Shown: positions 46,844-56,232, counted from the stretch's first letter. The stretch is 64,000 nucleotides of DNA from JBBAAS01 sp041658125 (GCA_041658125.1 JBBAAS010000002.1:32132-96131), one strand, 5' to 3'. Translations and numbers: made by a program. The notes: generated by a model from the letters alone, not told the origin.

Positions 46844-48513
46844 ATTGATTCTTCGAGATTTATTATCCTTTGGAGTATTGCTAGTGAACCTAAATAGACA
46901 GGTTCGAGGCCACGGAGCTCGAGGGAGCCGGCGGCGAGATTTTTGGCTTTGGAATAGGGAGTGTCGGAAGTGTAATTGATGATACCAAGGTCAAAGGGAG
47001 CAGAATTGAGGTCGATAATAGTATTACGGGGGGTTTGTTGATCGTAGGTACTTTCGGTAACGGCGTTGAGATAAGGACCGGTTTCCATTTCGACAATAGT
47101 AAAATTGTTTTTGGAATAGGTATTAATTAGGGCCTGGTTTTCCAAGAAAGTACCTAAAACGGAAACGGATTTTTGATTGGTAAGAATGGAGCCTTGGCTA
47201 TTTTGAAAAGGAAAAAAAGTATTAAAACAATTTTTAAACATGTAGGTATTTTGAGTGTGTTCGTCAAAAACTGCCCGGGGAATTTCCAGGTCGCCAAGCT
47301 CGGAGTTCAAAACGGCGGCTTTGCCTAAAATGTAAACGCCCTTAACTTCGCGGACATTTTGGAGAGTTTGACTAAGGGCGTGATAGGCGGCAAAACCAAG
47401 GGGATAATCGATATTAAAAATGAGAACTTCGGAAGCTTTGATTTTGGCAGGATGAGTGATTTTGAGACGGGGATCGCGATAACGAGAAGAAAGGAGATTT
47501 TTGAGAGGGAAAATTTGGACATTGGTGTCAAAATAATGATTGGCAGGAACGGTGATGATGCCAAGCTTTTGTTGAAAGTCGGCAAACTCTTTTTTAATTT
47601 TAGGTGAAGAGAGAAAGTTTCGGGCGGCATAATATAAGAAATCGTTTGGGTGTAAAAAAAGCTCTTTGGCTTGGATTTTTTGATAAGTAAGATACAAATC
47701 GGGATGATTGATTTTAAGATCGGCCAGAATAGTTTTTTGGTGCTTGAGAACAAAGCCGGAATAGAGATTTAAAAGGCTGTGAGTGTTACTGCTGACAAAA
47801 TAAAGGCGCTGGCGGGAAATATGAAAAGCGGGAGAGACAGTTTTGGCAATATTTTTCCACCATCTTTGGGTAGCTTTGGTGTAATCGATCCAAGAACCGG
47901 CTAAAAGCTGGAGGCGAAGATTGAGAGGATGGCGATAAAGACGGCTAAGGCGGAGATGCCAACGGAGACCAAGGGCGACCTTGAGAGCTTCCCAGTCGGA
48001 AGAAGTGAGATTGAGGATTTTGACAAATTTGTCGGAATTAAGTTCTTTTTTGAAATGAGAACGATGCGGATAATAGTATTTTAAAAGAGAATGAAACTTA
48101 TTCCATTCGGATTGGAAAGCGATGAGAGTGTTGGTTAAGTCGTCAATGTCGGAGATGGAAGAGGCAAAAAAAGCGAGGGTTTTGAGACGAAGATTGAAGT
48201 GAGTAATGCGGCGGCGGGCGCGGGCGGAAACGGTTGGCCAGGAAGTAATTTTGGGGAAGCCAAACTGGGCAAAAACTTCGGGAGTTTGGCCAATAACGAT
48301 ATTTTGGGTGCGGTCAATATCGCGGGGTAGGCGAAGGAGGGAATAAATTAGGGCAGAAGTGTCAATTTGGCGGGGATTATTGCCATAGGGATGAAGAATA
48401 GAGTCCATTTTAAGATGGGCATTTTGAAGAGAATTGATAGAAACCTGAAGAGTGGATTTGAGGGCGGAACGGTAAGAACGGACATTGAGCTCGATGTCGG
48501 CGATAGTAGACAT
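46840..48513 (-). CDS. Uncharacterised 557-aa protein with nucleoside-phosphorylase-like C-terminal motifs
   Basis: No family is assigned with confidence. The N-terminal half is helical and basic (residues about 1-330). The C-terminal part (about 360-557) contains VYILGKAAVLNSELGD, then VFDEHTQNTY, GTFLENQALIN and VEMETGPYLNAV. This order resembles the phosphate, base and EMET ribose-binding segments of the purine nucleoside phosphorylase superfamily. That is a motif-level guess. The gene has its own TACAAT box 6 nt before the ATG and is divergent from the next gene. Confidence 0.6.
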   Translation of the reverse strand: MSTIADIELNVRSYRSALKSTLQVSINSLQNAHLKMDSILHPYGNNPRQIDTSALIYSLLRLPRDIDRTQNIVIGQTPEVFAQFGFPKITSWPTVSARARRRITHFNLRLKTLAFFASSISDIDDLTNTLIAFQSEWNKFHSLLKYYYPHRSHFKKELNSDKFVKILNLTSSDWEALKVALGLRWHLRLSRLYRHPLNLRLQLLAGSWIDYTKATQRWWKNIAKTVSPAFHISRQRLYFVSSNTHSLLNLYSGFVLKHQKTILADLKINHPDLYLTYQKIQAKELFLHPNDFLYYAARNFLSSPKIKKEFADFQQKLGIITVPANHYFDTNVQIFPLKNLLSSRYRDPRLKITHPAKIKASEVLIFNIDYPLGFAAYHALSQTLQNVREVKGVYILGKAAVLNSELGDLEIPRAVFDEHTQNTYMFKNCFNTFFPFQNSQGSILTNQKSVSVLGTFLENQALINTYSKNNFTIVEMETGPYLNAVTESTYDQQTPRNTIIDLNSAPFDLGIINYTSDTPYSKAKNLAAGSLELRGLEPVYLGSLAILQRIINLEESI

Positions 48514-48519
48514 GAGTTA

Positions 48520-48525
48520 ATTGTA
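48520..48525 (-). promoter_or_regulatory. -10 box of 557-aa protein gene
   Basis: TACAAT on the minus strand, 6 nt before the ATG at 48513. Confidence 0.45.
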
Positions 48526-48546
48526 AAGGAGAAAGGGAGAAGATGA

Positions 48547-48552
48547 TATAAT
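48547..48552 (+). promoter_or_regulatory. Extended -10 box of 281-aa protein gene
   Basis: TGA-TATAAT, 8 nt before the ATG at 48561. Confidence 0.5.
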
Positions 48553-48560
48553 TTGGACAT

Positions 48561-49406
48561 ATGCCAGGTAACGCGGAAGGTTTGAGCGAAAAACGAGCAG
48601 TATTTAACGCCAGAGAGGCACAGAATATACCGGTGGAAGCCGGATCGCTATCTATAACCCCAAGAGCTGAGAGAATTGCTCAAAACATATCGGGCTTAAG
48701 AGATCCGCAGACGAGAGGGGCGAGTGAAGATAGATTGAAAGGAATTCTGGAAGGGAATTGGAATAATATTGGTTATGAAGTAAAAAGTATTGAGAATTTG
48801 AGGAGATGTGCATCTGATAATCCACAGGCTTATGGATTGGTTATGAACGAGGGACAAAGAAATGCAGCGAGGGAGTTATATTTAGATTTTGCCGATGGCT
48901 TGGCGATAGAAACCATATGGCGGATAGCAAAAGATCCGGCTTTGAGAGTAGCAATAAGACTTGACGATGTAGAAAAAGTGAAAAGTTTATTGGGATCGAG
49001 GATATTGATCGGAGGAGAAACAATAGTAATGAATTCAGCGATAACAAGCGACAAAGTTTTAGGAGTTTTGGGTAAAGCAGAGGGTCTTTTAAGAGTAAGA
49101 GGAAGAAAAGAGGTGCTCTTGGGAAGGGTGACTGAAGAATTGCTGACTATGCACAACGAAATTAGCGATGCTCTTAAACAGGTTAAACCTAATGTAAACG
49201 ATCCGAGAAAGAGAAATTTAAAAGAAATTGAGATGGTATTGAGTTATTTGAATGCAGAAATAGAGGCAGAGGAGGGAAGAAGAGTGGTAGGACAACAACA
49301 GGGACAGATAGCAGGACAGCAAAGGGGAGAAAACCACACACCTTATGAAGGGAGAATTTTTAGAACTAATGTACCAGCGAGGGACGAACATGGAAGGATG
49401 TGGTAG
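48561..49406 (+). CDS. Unknown cytoplasmic protein (281 aa) beside second T4SS block
   Basis: No signal peptide or membrane segment. Mostly helical; a Gln/Gly-rich stretch (VGQQQGQIAGQQRG) occurs about 30 residues before the end. I do not recognise a family. It is followed 27 nt later by another unknown gene on the same strand, and both run towards the T4SS block. A link to that system is only positional. Confidence 0.6.
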   Translation: MPGNAEGLSEKRAVFNAREAQNIPVEAGSLSITPRAERIAQNISGLRDPQTRGASEDRLKGILEGNWNNIGYEVKSIENLRRCASDNPQAYGLVMNEGQRNAARELYLDFADGLAIETIWRIAKDPALRVAIRLDDVEKVKSLLGSRILIGGETIVMNSAITSDKVLGVLGKAEGLLRVRGRKEVLLGRVTEELLTMHNEISDALKQVKPNVNDPRKRNLKEIEMVLSYLNAEIEAEEGRRVVGQQQGQIAGQQRGENHTPYEGRIFRTNVPARDEHGRMW

Positions 49407-49433
49407 AATTATGAGTTATAAAAATGAATAAAA

Positions 49434-51035
49434 ATGGCAGGAGAGAGAACTGATTCTTCCGGTCAAGTAGTATTAAATCTGGGGTTATGGGGTGGAGCTT
49501 TGGATAGAAATCCAGTGGGCATTCATCCAAAAGAACATGAGAATCCAGCCGATACTTTGGGAAGACAAAGGTTTTTTTATTCGGCCATATCAGAGTTAGC
49601 TTCGGGGAGTTGGTTGTTTACTGAGTATTGGTTCAAAGGTGGGCCGATGGATACGGTGGTTTCGGAGTTTACCAACTCGTTGGACGAGGCGGTGGACATG
49701 AAACAAATGACTGAAGAGGATCGACTGGAATTAAAAGACGCTTATAAAGAAAGGGCGATAGCGTTTTTGTCAATGGAAGGCCTAGCGTCTTTAGCAAAAC
49801 ATTGTGATGGATCATTTGCCGGAATGGTGGACAGAATGCCACAGGAGTTAGTGAAAGATGCTTACGGATGGACGGAAGATCGGTCGGCGATGATAGCGAG
49901 TGACCCGGCGATTGGGTGGCCTTTAAATTGGATTAGAGATTGTGCTGATAATGGGACTTTGCTTGAGTTAAATTGGCTGGCGAAAAAAAAGGGAGGAAGC
50001 ATTGATTTAGAAACTTTTAAGATGACAATGGCTAGAGATATGGCGAAAGATCCAGTGTGGATAAAATATTGTCAGGATAATCAAATTCCATTAGGAATAG
50101 AAGAGAAATTGGTAAAAATTGCCTACGATTACTGGACACTAGAAGATTTACCAGAAGTGCATAGGAGGATTTATGAAAAATATAAAAGCTGGGTAGATGT
50201 TAACGGAAGACTCCCGGAGGAGGGGAAGGGGGAGATTGAATATTTTTCCGGAGCAAGAGTGATAACTGATAAGAGTCGAACAATAAATCATTTTTTGAAG
50301 CCAGAGAGACCCGATATGGGGGTGTTACCGTATGATAATGTTTATTGGTCAAATTTAGATAATCCGGAAGGGGTAATTAGAAGTAAACATGCTTTTGGGA
50401 CATTAGATCCGGCAATATTACAATCAGTACATGACTTTTTAACATATAAGGATAAGCAGTTCCCAGTGAAGGATGATGATTCTCCAGATAAAAGTTATGG
50501 AATGGCGGGAAGAATTCCAAGCGAGATATCGATAAAGGATATGAAAAGGTTTGTAAAGGTGTGGGATTGTTTTATTGGTGGTTCACAAGGAACAGCAATG
50601 GCTGATTTTACAAAGTTTGGGGAAGGACTGGACGCTTTGTGTAATCTTTATAGTACAATTCCTCACATGGAGGACGTAGTCGGGTGGATGGTGGGAGAGA
50701 TTTTGTACGCAAAAACAAAGGCGTTAATGGTGAATTCGGGAAGAGAAGGTTTCGCTGATCAGATATTTAAAATGTTGCAATTAGGGGATGAAGATACTCC
50801 TAAGGAATTACAGCAGGCCGCGGGCGGAGTATTGGGGGGTGAAGGGATGGGAACTTTTGGAGCAATTGGAGCGGCGGTGGGAAAATATGAATTGCGGATT
50901 GGAACACCGCATTATAATGAGGCGATTGCGATCTTGAAAACAGGACTAGCAAAAGGAGCAATGGCCGGACGATATCTATTGGTTTTTACTTCGGTTATTA
51001 ACAGAATTGGTCAGACTAAGAGCCGGAAGCGGTAA
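49434..51035 (+). CDS. Unknown protein (533 aa) beside second T4SS block
   Basis: A soluble-looking protein with frequent Trp and acidic residues (GSWLFTEYWFKGGPMD, DPAIGWPLNWIRDC), a Gly-rich segment near 470-490 (GGVLGGEGMGTFGAIG) and a basic C-terminus. No catalytic motif is recognised. The start ATG 49434 has no clear -10 or Shine-Dalgarno, so it is probably cotranscribed with the preceding gene. Composition matches its neighbours, arguing against recent transfer. Confidence 0.6.
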   Translation: MAGERTDSSGQVVLNLGLWGGALDRNPVGIHPKEHENPADTLGRQRFFYSAISELASGSWLFTEYWFKGGPMDTVVSEFTNSLDEAVDMKQMTEEDRLELKDAYKERAIAFLSMEGLASLAKHCDGSFAGMVDRMPQELVKDAYGWTEDRSAMIASDPAIGWPLNWIRDCADNGTLLELNWLAKKKGGSIDLETFKMTMARDMAKDPVWIKYCQDNQIPLGIEEKLVKIAYDYWTLEDLPEVHRRIYEKYKSWVDVNGRLPEEGKGEIEYFSGARVITDKSRTINHFLKPERPDMGVLPYDNVYWSNLDNPEGVIRSKHAFGTLDPAILQSVHDFLTYKDKQFPVKDDDSPDKSYGMAGRIPSEISIKDMKRFVKVWDCFIGGSQGTAMADFTKFGEGLDALCNLYSTIPHMEDVVGWMVGEILYAKTKALMVNSGREGFADQIFKMLQLGDEDTPKELQQAAGGVLGGEGMGTFGAIGAAVGKYELRIGTPHYNEAIAILKTGLAKGAMAGRYLLVFTSVINRIGQTKSRKR

Positions 51036-51183
51036 AGATTAGAAGCTTTTTAGGCGTTGGAGAAATGTTTTGGGTGATGTTTTTAGGAATAGTGGTTTGA
51101 GAATGAGGAAGATTTGTGGGACGAGGAGGTTGATTATCAGGATTAATGATAGGTGAGGGTGGAGTGATGATGGTATTAGTCAT
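51016..51183 (-). CDS. Possible small Pro/Thr-rich protein (55 aa)
   Basis: A 55-residue minus-strand frame beginning MTNTIITPPSPIINPDNQ, very rich in Pro, Thr and Asn, without a membrane helix. It starts 21 nt after the VirB6-like stop and could be the last gene of that operon. It overlaps the 3' end of the converging 533-aa gene by 20 nt. Low complexity makes it hard to tell from chance. Confidence 0.3.
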   Translation of the reverse strand: MTNTIITPPSPIINPDNQPPRPTNLPHSQTTIPKNITQNISPTPKKLLIFTASGS

Positions 51184-51204
51184 ACGATTTAAATGAATAG
51201 CTAA

Positions 51205-52824
51205 TTAAGAAGGTTTATTATTGTTTGCATCGTATTTTGATTGTCCTGAGAATGGAGGGGTTTTAATTTGATTGTGTTTGACGATAGTGGGTCGGTTTGG
51301 TTGGGTTTCGGGTGTTGTTTTTGGAGCAGGCTCTTTTCTTTTACCGAAAACATTGGTTACATCTTGCCTGATACCAGAAACAACATGGAGGGTAGAAGCG
51401 GTTTGTCCGGGGAAGCTAGTAATTTCTTTTTGAGCTTGACCAATAGCCTGGCCAAAGGGAGAAGGTTTAAGCTGGAAAATAACTTGAGGAATGAGTTCCG
51501 GTAGTTTTTGAAGAAGAAGAAGCGAACCCATAGCAAAGAGAAAGGGAAGAAAGTTGGAATTGCCAGCAAGATTAATTATTCCAGGAGCCCAAACGTTGCC
51601 GTTGGCCCGAATAGATTCACAAATAACATTGACTAGGACGAGGAAGATTAAAGAAATAGGGAAGACAGAAATATTGGCGACTAAATCAGTAAGCCATGAA
51701 CTAAAGTTGACTTTGGAACCCGGAAGAGCACCAAGCCCGATTTCTAACGGAGAAATAACTATTTTTAGAATGATGGTGACGTAGCACTTGATTAATCCAA
51801 AAAGGAATCTGACGAGGAAGAAAAGTATGGCAATTACCATGATTAAAGCGACGGCGACGGCGCCGATTCCGGCTCCCAAGCCGAGTCCGATGCCAAAACC
51901 AATGACCGGGAGACCAGAACCTAATAAAGCTCCAAGTCCGCCACCGATAACTGCGCCAATCAATAGTAGTATGGGTAGACTGATATTTTTGATAGACAGA
52001 AAAAGAAGTGTGCCAAAATTAAAATCACTAATTTCGGTAAAAGAGCTTGGTATTTGAAGAAAGCTGGGGAGAAGGTTGTCGCCTAAGTTTTTGCTTTGAG
52101 AGCTGTAGATTAAGGCAAGGACAATGCCTTGAATAAGGTAGGCAAAATCGATAATCAGACCGGCGATGGCGTAGGAAAAAGTAACTAAAATAAGAGAAGT
52201 AATAAGTTTTGGGATAGAGTTTTGGACGCTGATGACAGCTTGGGGGCTAATTTTGACCCGAAGAATAATCATGACTCCCATGATCACAAAGACGAGAGAG
52301 GATAGAAGATAGACCATGTTCCGAAAACCACGCCAAATAGGAAGAATGGGTTGAAGGCCCTGAAAACCAATGCCTTGGGCATAAGCCGGCTTGCCCAAAA
52401 AATTGTTCCAAGTTGAGGCGACATAGTCGAGCCCAGAAGCGGGAGGAGTGTAAAGCGAGGCAATTAATTTGTTAGTGGCTCCCAGAGCTCCACCGGGGAC
52501 CCAAACAATCGGTTTGCCATCGGGAGTATAAGCCTGGCCTTTAAGAATTTCGTCGGGGATACTTTCGACATCAATAAGAGTGTTAAGAAGACCGGCAGTG
52601 TTGGATTTGAGAGATTCTTTACCAATCCAAGTTTCCATATTGGTGCCTTGTTTCCAGGCATTTTTGGTATCCAGTAAAACGTTGGTTTGAGCGAGGATTT
52701 TGACGGAAAGAAAAATCGATAAAATTAGAATGACACAGGAGGTAAAAGGAAAAGAAATTTTAAGTTTGGGGAGGAGACGGGTATCGCGGCGGTTGAGATG
52801 ATGGAGGAAACCACGAAAAGTCAT
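51205..52824 (-). CDS. VirB6/TrbL-like T4SS polytopic membrane protein
   Basis: 539 residues from ATG 52824 (MTFRGFL), which lies 8 nt after an extended TGT-TAAAAT box; the ORF is open 6 codons further up. A signal-anchor helix (about 25-45) is followed by an extracytoplasmic part of about 120 residues and then six or more helices (about 165-430), including a very Gly-rich pair (GAVIGGGLGALLGSGLP, GFGIGLGLGAGIG). The C-terminus is a Pro/Lys-rich cytoplasmic tail. The layout fits the VirB6/TrbL channel component. It is cotranscribed in order after the lytic transglycosylase and pilin genes. Confidence 0.72.
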   Translation of the reverse strand: MTFRGFLHHLNRRDTRLLPKLKISFPFTSCVILILSIFLSVKILAQTNVLLDTKNAWKQGTNMETWIGKESLKSNTAGLLNTLIDVESIPDEILKGQAYTPDGKPIVWVPGGALGATNKLIASLYTPPASGLDYVASTWNNFLGKPAYAQGIGFQGLQPILPIWRGFRNMVYLLSSLVFVIMGVMIILRVKISPQAVISVQNSIPKLITSLILVTFSYAIAGLIIDFAYLIQGIVLALIYSSQSKNLGDNLLPSFLQIPSSFTEISDFNFGTLLFLSIKNISLPILLLIGAVIGGGLGALLGSGLPVIGFGIGLGLGAGIGAVAVALIMVIAILFFLVRFLFGLIKCYVTIILKIVISPLEIGLGALPGSKVNFSSWLTDLVANISVFPISLIFLVLVNVICESIRANGNVWAPGIINLAGNSNFLPFLFAMGSLLLLQKLPELIPQVIFQLKPSPFGQAIGQAQKEITSFPGQTASTLHVVSGIRQDVTNVFGKRKEPAPKTTPETQPNRPTIVKHNQIKTPPFSGQSKYDANNNKPS

Positions 52825-52832
52825 GATGGAAA

Positions 52833-52838
52833 ATTTTA
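52833..52838 (-). promoter_or_regulatory. Extended -10 box of VirB6-like gene
   Basis: TGT-TAAAAT on the minus strand, 8 nt before ATG 52824; it decides the start over the upstream ATG at 52842. Confidence 0.45.
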
Positions 52839-52848
52839 ACATAAATAG

Positions 52849-55398
52849 TTAAGGAGTAGGAGTAACGGAAGATTGGCAAAAAGTGGGGTCGTTTCTGAAT
52901 TTTTCGGCGGCGGGAAGGACGTAACGATCGGGATAGTCGTAGCCCATACCGGTAGGACCATAGTGCTTAAGACCGTCACGAAGACTGCCATAATAATCCT
53001 TAAGATTGGCTAAAAGACGAGTGCCGTAGCTAACGTTAAATTCTGGTTGAAGAAGCTCGGCAACAGTGGGACGGTCATCAAAAACGCCAGGATAAAGAAT
53101 GGCGGCGAGGCCATCGCGGGGCATAACCTGCATCAAACCGACAGCACCGGCGCTGGAGATGGCACTAGGATTGAAACTACTTTCGACACTGATCAGACCG
53201 GCAATAAGATAAGGATCAAGACCGGCTTGCGGGGCATAGCGGAAAATATAGCTACAAAATTCGGGAGTGACAGAACCGGAACCAACATAGGGGAGGGTAT
53301 AGGGGGCACGAACATCCTGGCCTTGACCATTCTGACCGGCGGAAACGGTTTGCCAACTAGCAGGGAGAAAATAAGCGGCCTGAAGCTTACTATTTTCGGC
53401 GGCTTTGAAACCGGGATCGATGCGGTTGTATTTGCTTTCATTACTGCTAGCGGTGAGAGGGATTTGGCTTTGAGCAGGGAGTAGAGACTGTTTGGCTTTT
53501 TCTTCAATTTGGACGCTTTTGACATAATTTTCGTCAAAAACGATATCTTTTTGGAGGGTGGCGGTAAGGGTTTGGGGATTGCGGATAATAATGCTGACGG
53601 CTTTGAGAAGATCGGTAAGAGTGAGAGGGCTAGGTTCATCTTGAGTTGACTGGCCGGAAGAAGTGTTGCAAATGTCATTGGGAGATACAGTTTGCTGGCT
53701 TTGAGGAAGAAGTTTTAAGCCTTGATTGTTTAGAACCGAAGCGGCCCAAGGATAGGCTTGAGTTTTTTCCCGATTGCCATTGTCACTTTTGACAATGACC
53801 TTGTTGGTTTCATAGGACCCGGAATCAGTAATTTCCATGTAGTTATAGATTTTTTGGTAACATTCCGAAGAAAGAGGAGTAAGCCCGGCAATACTTTGAG
53901 CGACTTCGGGGCTATCGGCAATTTTGAAAAAACTAGCAACCTCGCTTAAATAAACCGGACGACAATTTGGGAAGGGGATTTTACAATTGACGGAATAACA
54001 GCGACCACCACAGCCCCAAGCGACCTGTTCATCGACGGTAGTAGAATTTTTACCAGAACGGTTCAAAACAGCGCCTTTGAGACGGGCCTTTTTGCGTTCT
54101 ACAATTTCTGCAAAGGGAGTAGAACGAATAGAGGCGTTCCAGCCATCAGAGCCAAAAGAAGTAAACTTTTGCTTAATTTCTTCAGGGGTAGAGTTAAGAG
54201 GGTTTTGGAGTTTTTTAGCCCAAAAGACATGATTTTCTCTATTAAAAGGATTGGTGGCCTTACCATCCATAGATAATACTTGTTGAATGACGTGGTCGAC
54301 AGTGGTTTCAAGCCAGCCGCCCTGACCGTCGGAAGTGGGATTTTTAGATTCGGAGATGTCAACGTTAGTTTGACAGGTAACGGTGGCTGACTGGCTGATG
54401 TCGTTGGGAACAATGTCTTTGTACTGGTATTCGTTGCTGGCGGCGGAAGTAGTGGGAGGATTGCGGCTATAGTCGCCGGAAATGGTGACCCCGGGGAAAT
54501 TGGTAGTATTTTCCAGCTCACAGGAATCGGAGCAGTTGTCGGCAGAAATACCGGTGCATTTATTTTGCAAAGCGGCGGCAACCTTGAGATTGGTGAAACG
54601 CCAAGGACCGCCGTCGGGCTGGAAGGAAAAAAGAAAATAGGCAAGAATGTCGGACCTTTGGGACCAAATTTCGGTGACTTTTTGACCGCAATAATATTTG
54701 ATAAATTCACAATCGTCGTAAACAACTTTGCCGTTAACGATAGTGCCGGTTTCGGTAAAGATAAATTGTTTGCCGGTTAAAACACCGGAACTGTAGTTAG
54801 TAGCAGTATCCAGACGATAGGGGTGATAGGAAATAATACTAAAATCCGAAAAAGCATTTGAAGTAGTGGCAAAGTTGGCGTTTTGAGGATCAAGGCCGGG
54901 GGAAATAACGGTGAAATTTTTATTGGGACAGGCCTGAAGAAGGTTGATAAAACTTTTAGCACGGGCAATGGCAGGAAGGAGCTCCAGTTCGCCTTGAGGG
55001 GAGGCGCGTTCTATATTTTGCTCCAGCTCGTTAAACGGTTCAACGTAGACTGTTTTACCGGAGGAAAAATTATTTAAGACATTACACCAAGCAGTGGCAA
55101 CCGGGGCTTGTTCACCGGGAGCGCCAAGCATGGCTTTGCCGCTAGCGGTCCACCAAGCGTGAATACGAACGACGATATTGGGGGCGGAGGCAGAATAGGA
55201 ACTTAAATTAGACGGATTTTCAGGAACAATGAGAAGCCAATTTTTAAGACCACTATCGGAAATGTAACCGATGGAACCGGGTTGATTGATAAGATTGAGA
55301 CCGGGGGAGGAGGCGGCAAAGAGATTAGGGATAAAGGATAGTTGATAAACAGCAACCAGAAAGAAGGAAAAAAGAAAATAACAAAGCTTTTTGGGCAC
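52849..55398 (-). CDS. Exported glycosidase-like / lytic transglycosylase fusion (VirB1-like)
   Basis: 849 residues with a signal peptide (about 1-28, cleavage near LFAAS). Residues about 30-300 look like a TIM-barrel glycoside hydrolase: VYVEPFNELEQN carries a candidate acid/base Glu and FIFTETGT a candidate nucleophile, as in clan GH-A enzymes. A Cys-rich middle follows. The C-terminal SLT domain (about 710-835) has the catalytic Glu in SVESSFNPSAIS and SAGAVGLMQVMP. It would cut peptidoglycan for T4SS assembly. The GTG start is 5 nt after an extended TGC-TATAAT. Confidence 0.82.
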   Translation of the reverse strand: MPKKLCYFLFSFFLVAVYQLSFIPNLFAASSPGLNLINQPGSIGYISDSGLKNWLLIVPENPSNLSSYSASAPNIVVRIHAWWTASGKAMLGAPGEQAPVATAWCNVLNNFSSGKTVYVEPFNELEQNIERASPQGELELLPAIARAKSFINLLQACPNKNFTVISPGLDPQNANFATTSNAFSDFSIISYHPYRLDTATNYSSGVLTGKQFIFTETGTIVNGKVVYDDCEFIKYYCGQKVTEIWSQRSDILAYFLFSFQPDGGPWRFTNLKVAAALQNKCTGISADNCSDSCELENTTNFPGVTISGDYSRNPPTTSAASNEYQYKDIVPNDISQSATVTCQTNVDISESKNPTSDGQGGWLETTVDHVIQQVLSMDGKATNPFNRENHVFWAKKLQNPLNSTPEEIKQKFTSFGSDGWNASIRSTPFAEIVERKKARLKGAVLNRSGKNSTTVDEQVAWGCGGRCYSVNCKIPFPNCRPVYLSEVASFFKIADSPEVAQSIAGLTPLSSECYQKIYNYMEITDSGSYETNKVIVKSDNGNREKTQAYPWAASVLNNQGLKLLPQSQQTVSPNDICNTSSGQSTQDEPSPLTLTDLLKAVSIIIRNPQTLTATLQKDIVFDENYVKSVQIEEKAKQSLLPAQSQIPLTASSNESKYNRIDPGFKAAENSKLQAAYFLPASWQTVSAGQNGQGQDVRAPYTLPYVGSGSVTPEFCSYIFRYAPQAGLDPYLIAGLISVESSFNPSAISSAGAVGLMQVMPRDGLAAILYPGVFDDRPTVAELLQPEFNVSYGTRLLANLKDYYGSLRDGLKHYGPTGMGYDYPDRYVLPAAEKFRNDPTFCQSSVTPTP

Positions 55399-55403
55399 AA
55401 ATA

Positions 55404-55409
55404 ATTATA
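55404..55409 (-). promoter_or_regulatory. Extended -10 box of lytic transglycosylase gene
   Basis: TGC-TATAAT on the minus strand, 5 nt before the GTG at 55398. Confidence 0.5.
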
Positions 55410-55415
55410 GCAAGA

Positions 55416-55820
55416 TTAGGGGCCGGGAATAGTGAAGTCGGTGACATTGACACCGGTAAGGGTTTCAATGAAATTGAAGATAAAAAAGGAAGCGATGATG
55501 CCGATTAGGCCCATAATGGACATGGTCAGAGTAGAAGAAGCGGCGGCAACCTTTTTTTGATCGCTACTGGAAAATAAATATTGGAAACCACCGTAGAGAA
55601 ACATATAAAGAAAAGCCAAGCCGGCAAAAAAAGTGATGACCTGAAGGATGTTGTAAAAGAGGCACTCGAAGCCCTGAATAGTGGCAACATCATCGTTCAT
55701 AACGCATCGGCCGGAAACATTGGGATTGGTAGCCCAGTCCTGCGGTTGGGCAAAAACCGGACGAGGAAGAAAAAATAAGCTTAAAAAACAAAGAAGGTTG
55801 CGAAAAATACGCCTGAACAT
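55416..55820 (-). CDS. VirB2/TrbC-like pilin-type membrane protein 1
   Basis: 134 residues. A signal peptide (about 1-24, ending VFAQ), an extracytoplasmic segment with two cysteines (GRCVMND, FECLF), and then two hydrophobic helices (about 58-82 and 98-122) joined by a short basic loop SSSDQKKVAAA. The GDxKKxxxA-type loop between two helices recurs in the next four genes and is typical of VirB2/TrbC pilins. It has its own promoter after a terminator. Confidence 0.72.
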   Translation of the reverse strand: MFRRIFRNLLCFLSLFFLPRPVFAQPQDWATNPNVSGRCVMNDDVATIQGFECLFYNILQVITFFAGLAFLYMFLYGGFQYLFSSSDQKKVAAASSTLTMSIMGLIGIIASFFIFNFIETLTGVNVTDFTIPGP

Positions 55821-55827
55821 TGAAAAT

Positions 55828-55833
55828 ATTATA
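55828..55833 (-). promoter_or_regulatory. Extended -10 box of pilin-like gene 1
   Basis: TGC-TATAAT on the minus strand, 7 nt before ATG 55820, directly behind the terminator of gene 2. Confidence 0.55.
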
Positions 55834-55837
55834 GCAA

Positions 55838-55860
55838 AACCCCGCGGATGACGCGGGGTT
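55838..55860 (-). terminator. Intrinsic terminator after pilin-like gene 2
   Basis: Stem AACCCCGCG / CGCGGGGTT with a 5-nt loop; TTTT follows on the minus strand. Confidence 0.75.
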
Positions 55861-55881
55861 AAAGTTTAAAAAAAGAAAATT

Positions 55882-56232
55882 TTAGAAAGGCTTGATCTCG
55901 AGGCTAAGAAGATTGATGCCAAAGAGACGACCGATGAGAGTCAAAATAGCCCAAGCGGCAAAAATGATAGCTAGACCAATCAAACCGTTGGTAATTTGAG
56001 CACGGGCGGCGCCGACTTTTTTTTCGTCACCTTCGGAGGTAATCCATTTAAGACCACCAAGAACTAAAACAAAAAAGAAAACCAAAGCGACGACGATAAG
56101 AACTAAGCTAATAGCACCAGTAACGAGTCTTTCGACGGTAAGGCCGCCAATAACACCCCATTGACCGGGAGGATTAAGATCTATTTGAGCGAAAACGGGC
56201 TTAACTAAAAGAGCAGAAAGTGTTTTTAACAT
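55882..56232 (-). CDS. VirB2/TrbC-like pilin-type membrane protein 2
   Basis: 116 residues. It starts MLKTLSALLVKPVFAQ (short signal), then two hydrophobic helices (about 35-65 and 82-105) linked by TSEGDEKKVGAARAQITNGL. Same build as the neighbouring four genes. It is the last gene before a strong terminator, and a 20-bp perfect palindrome lies 22 bp upstream of its start. An mRNA leader is likely here, since no -10 lies within 10 nt of the ATG. Confidence 0.72.
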   Translation of the reverse strand: MLKTLSALLVKPVFAQIDLNPPGQWGVIGGLTVERLVTGAISLVLIVVALVFFFVLVLGGLKWITSEGDEKKVGAARAQITNGLIGLAIIFAAWAILTLIGRLFGINLLSLEIKPF

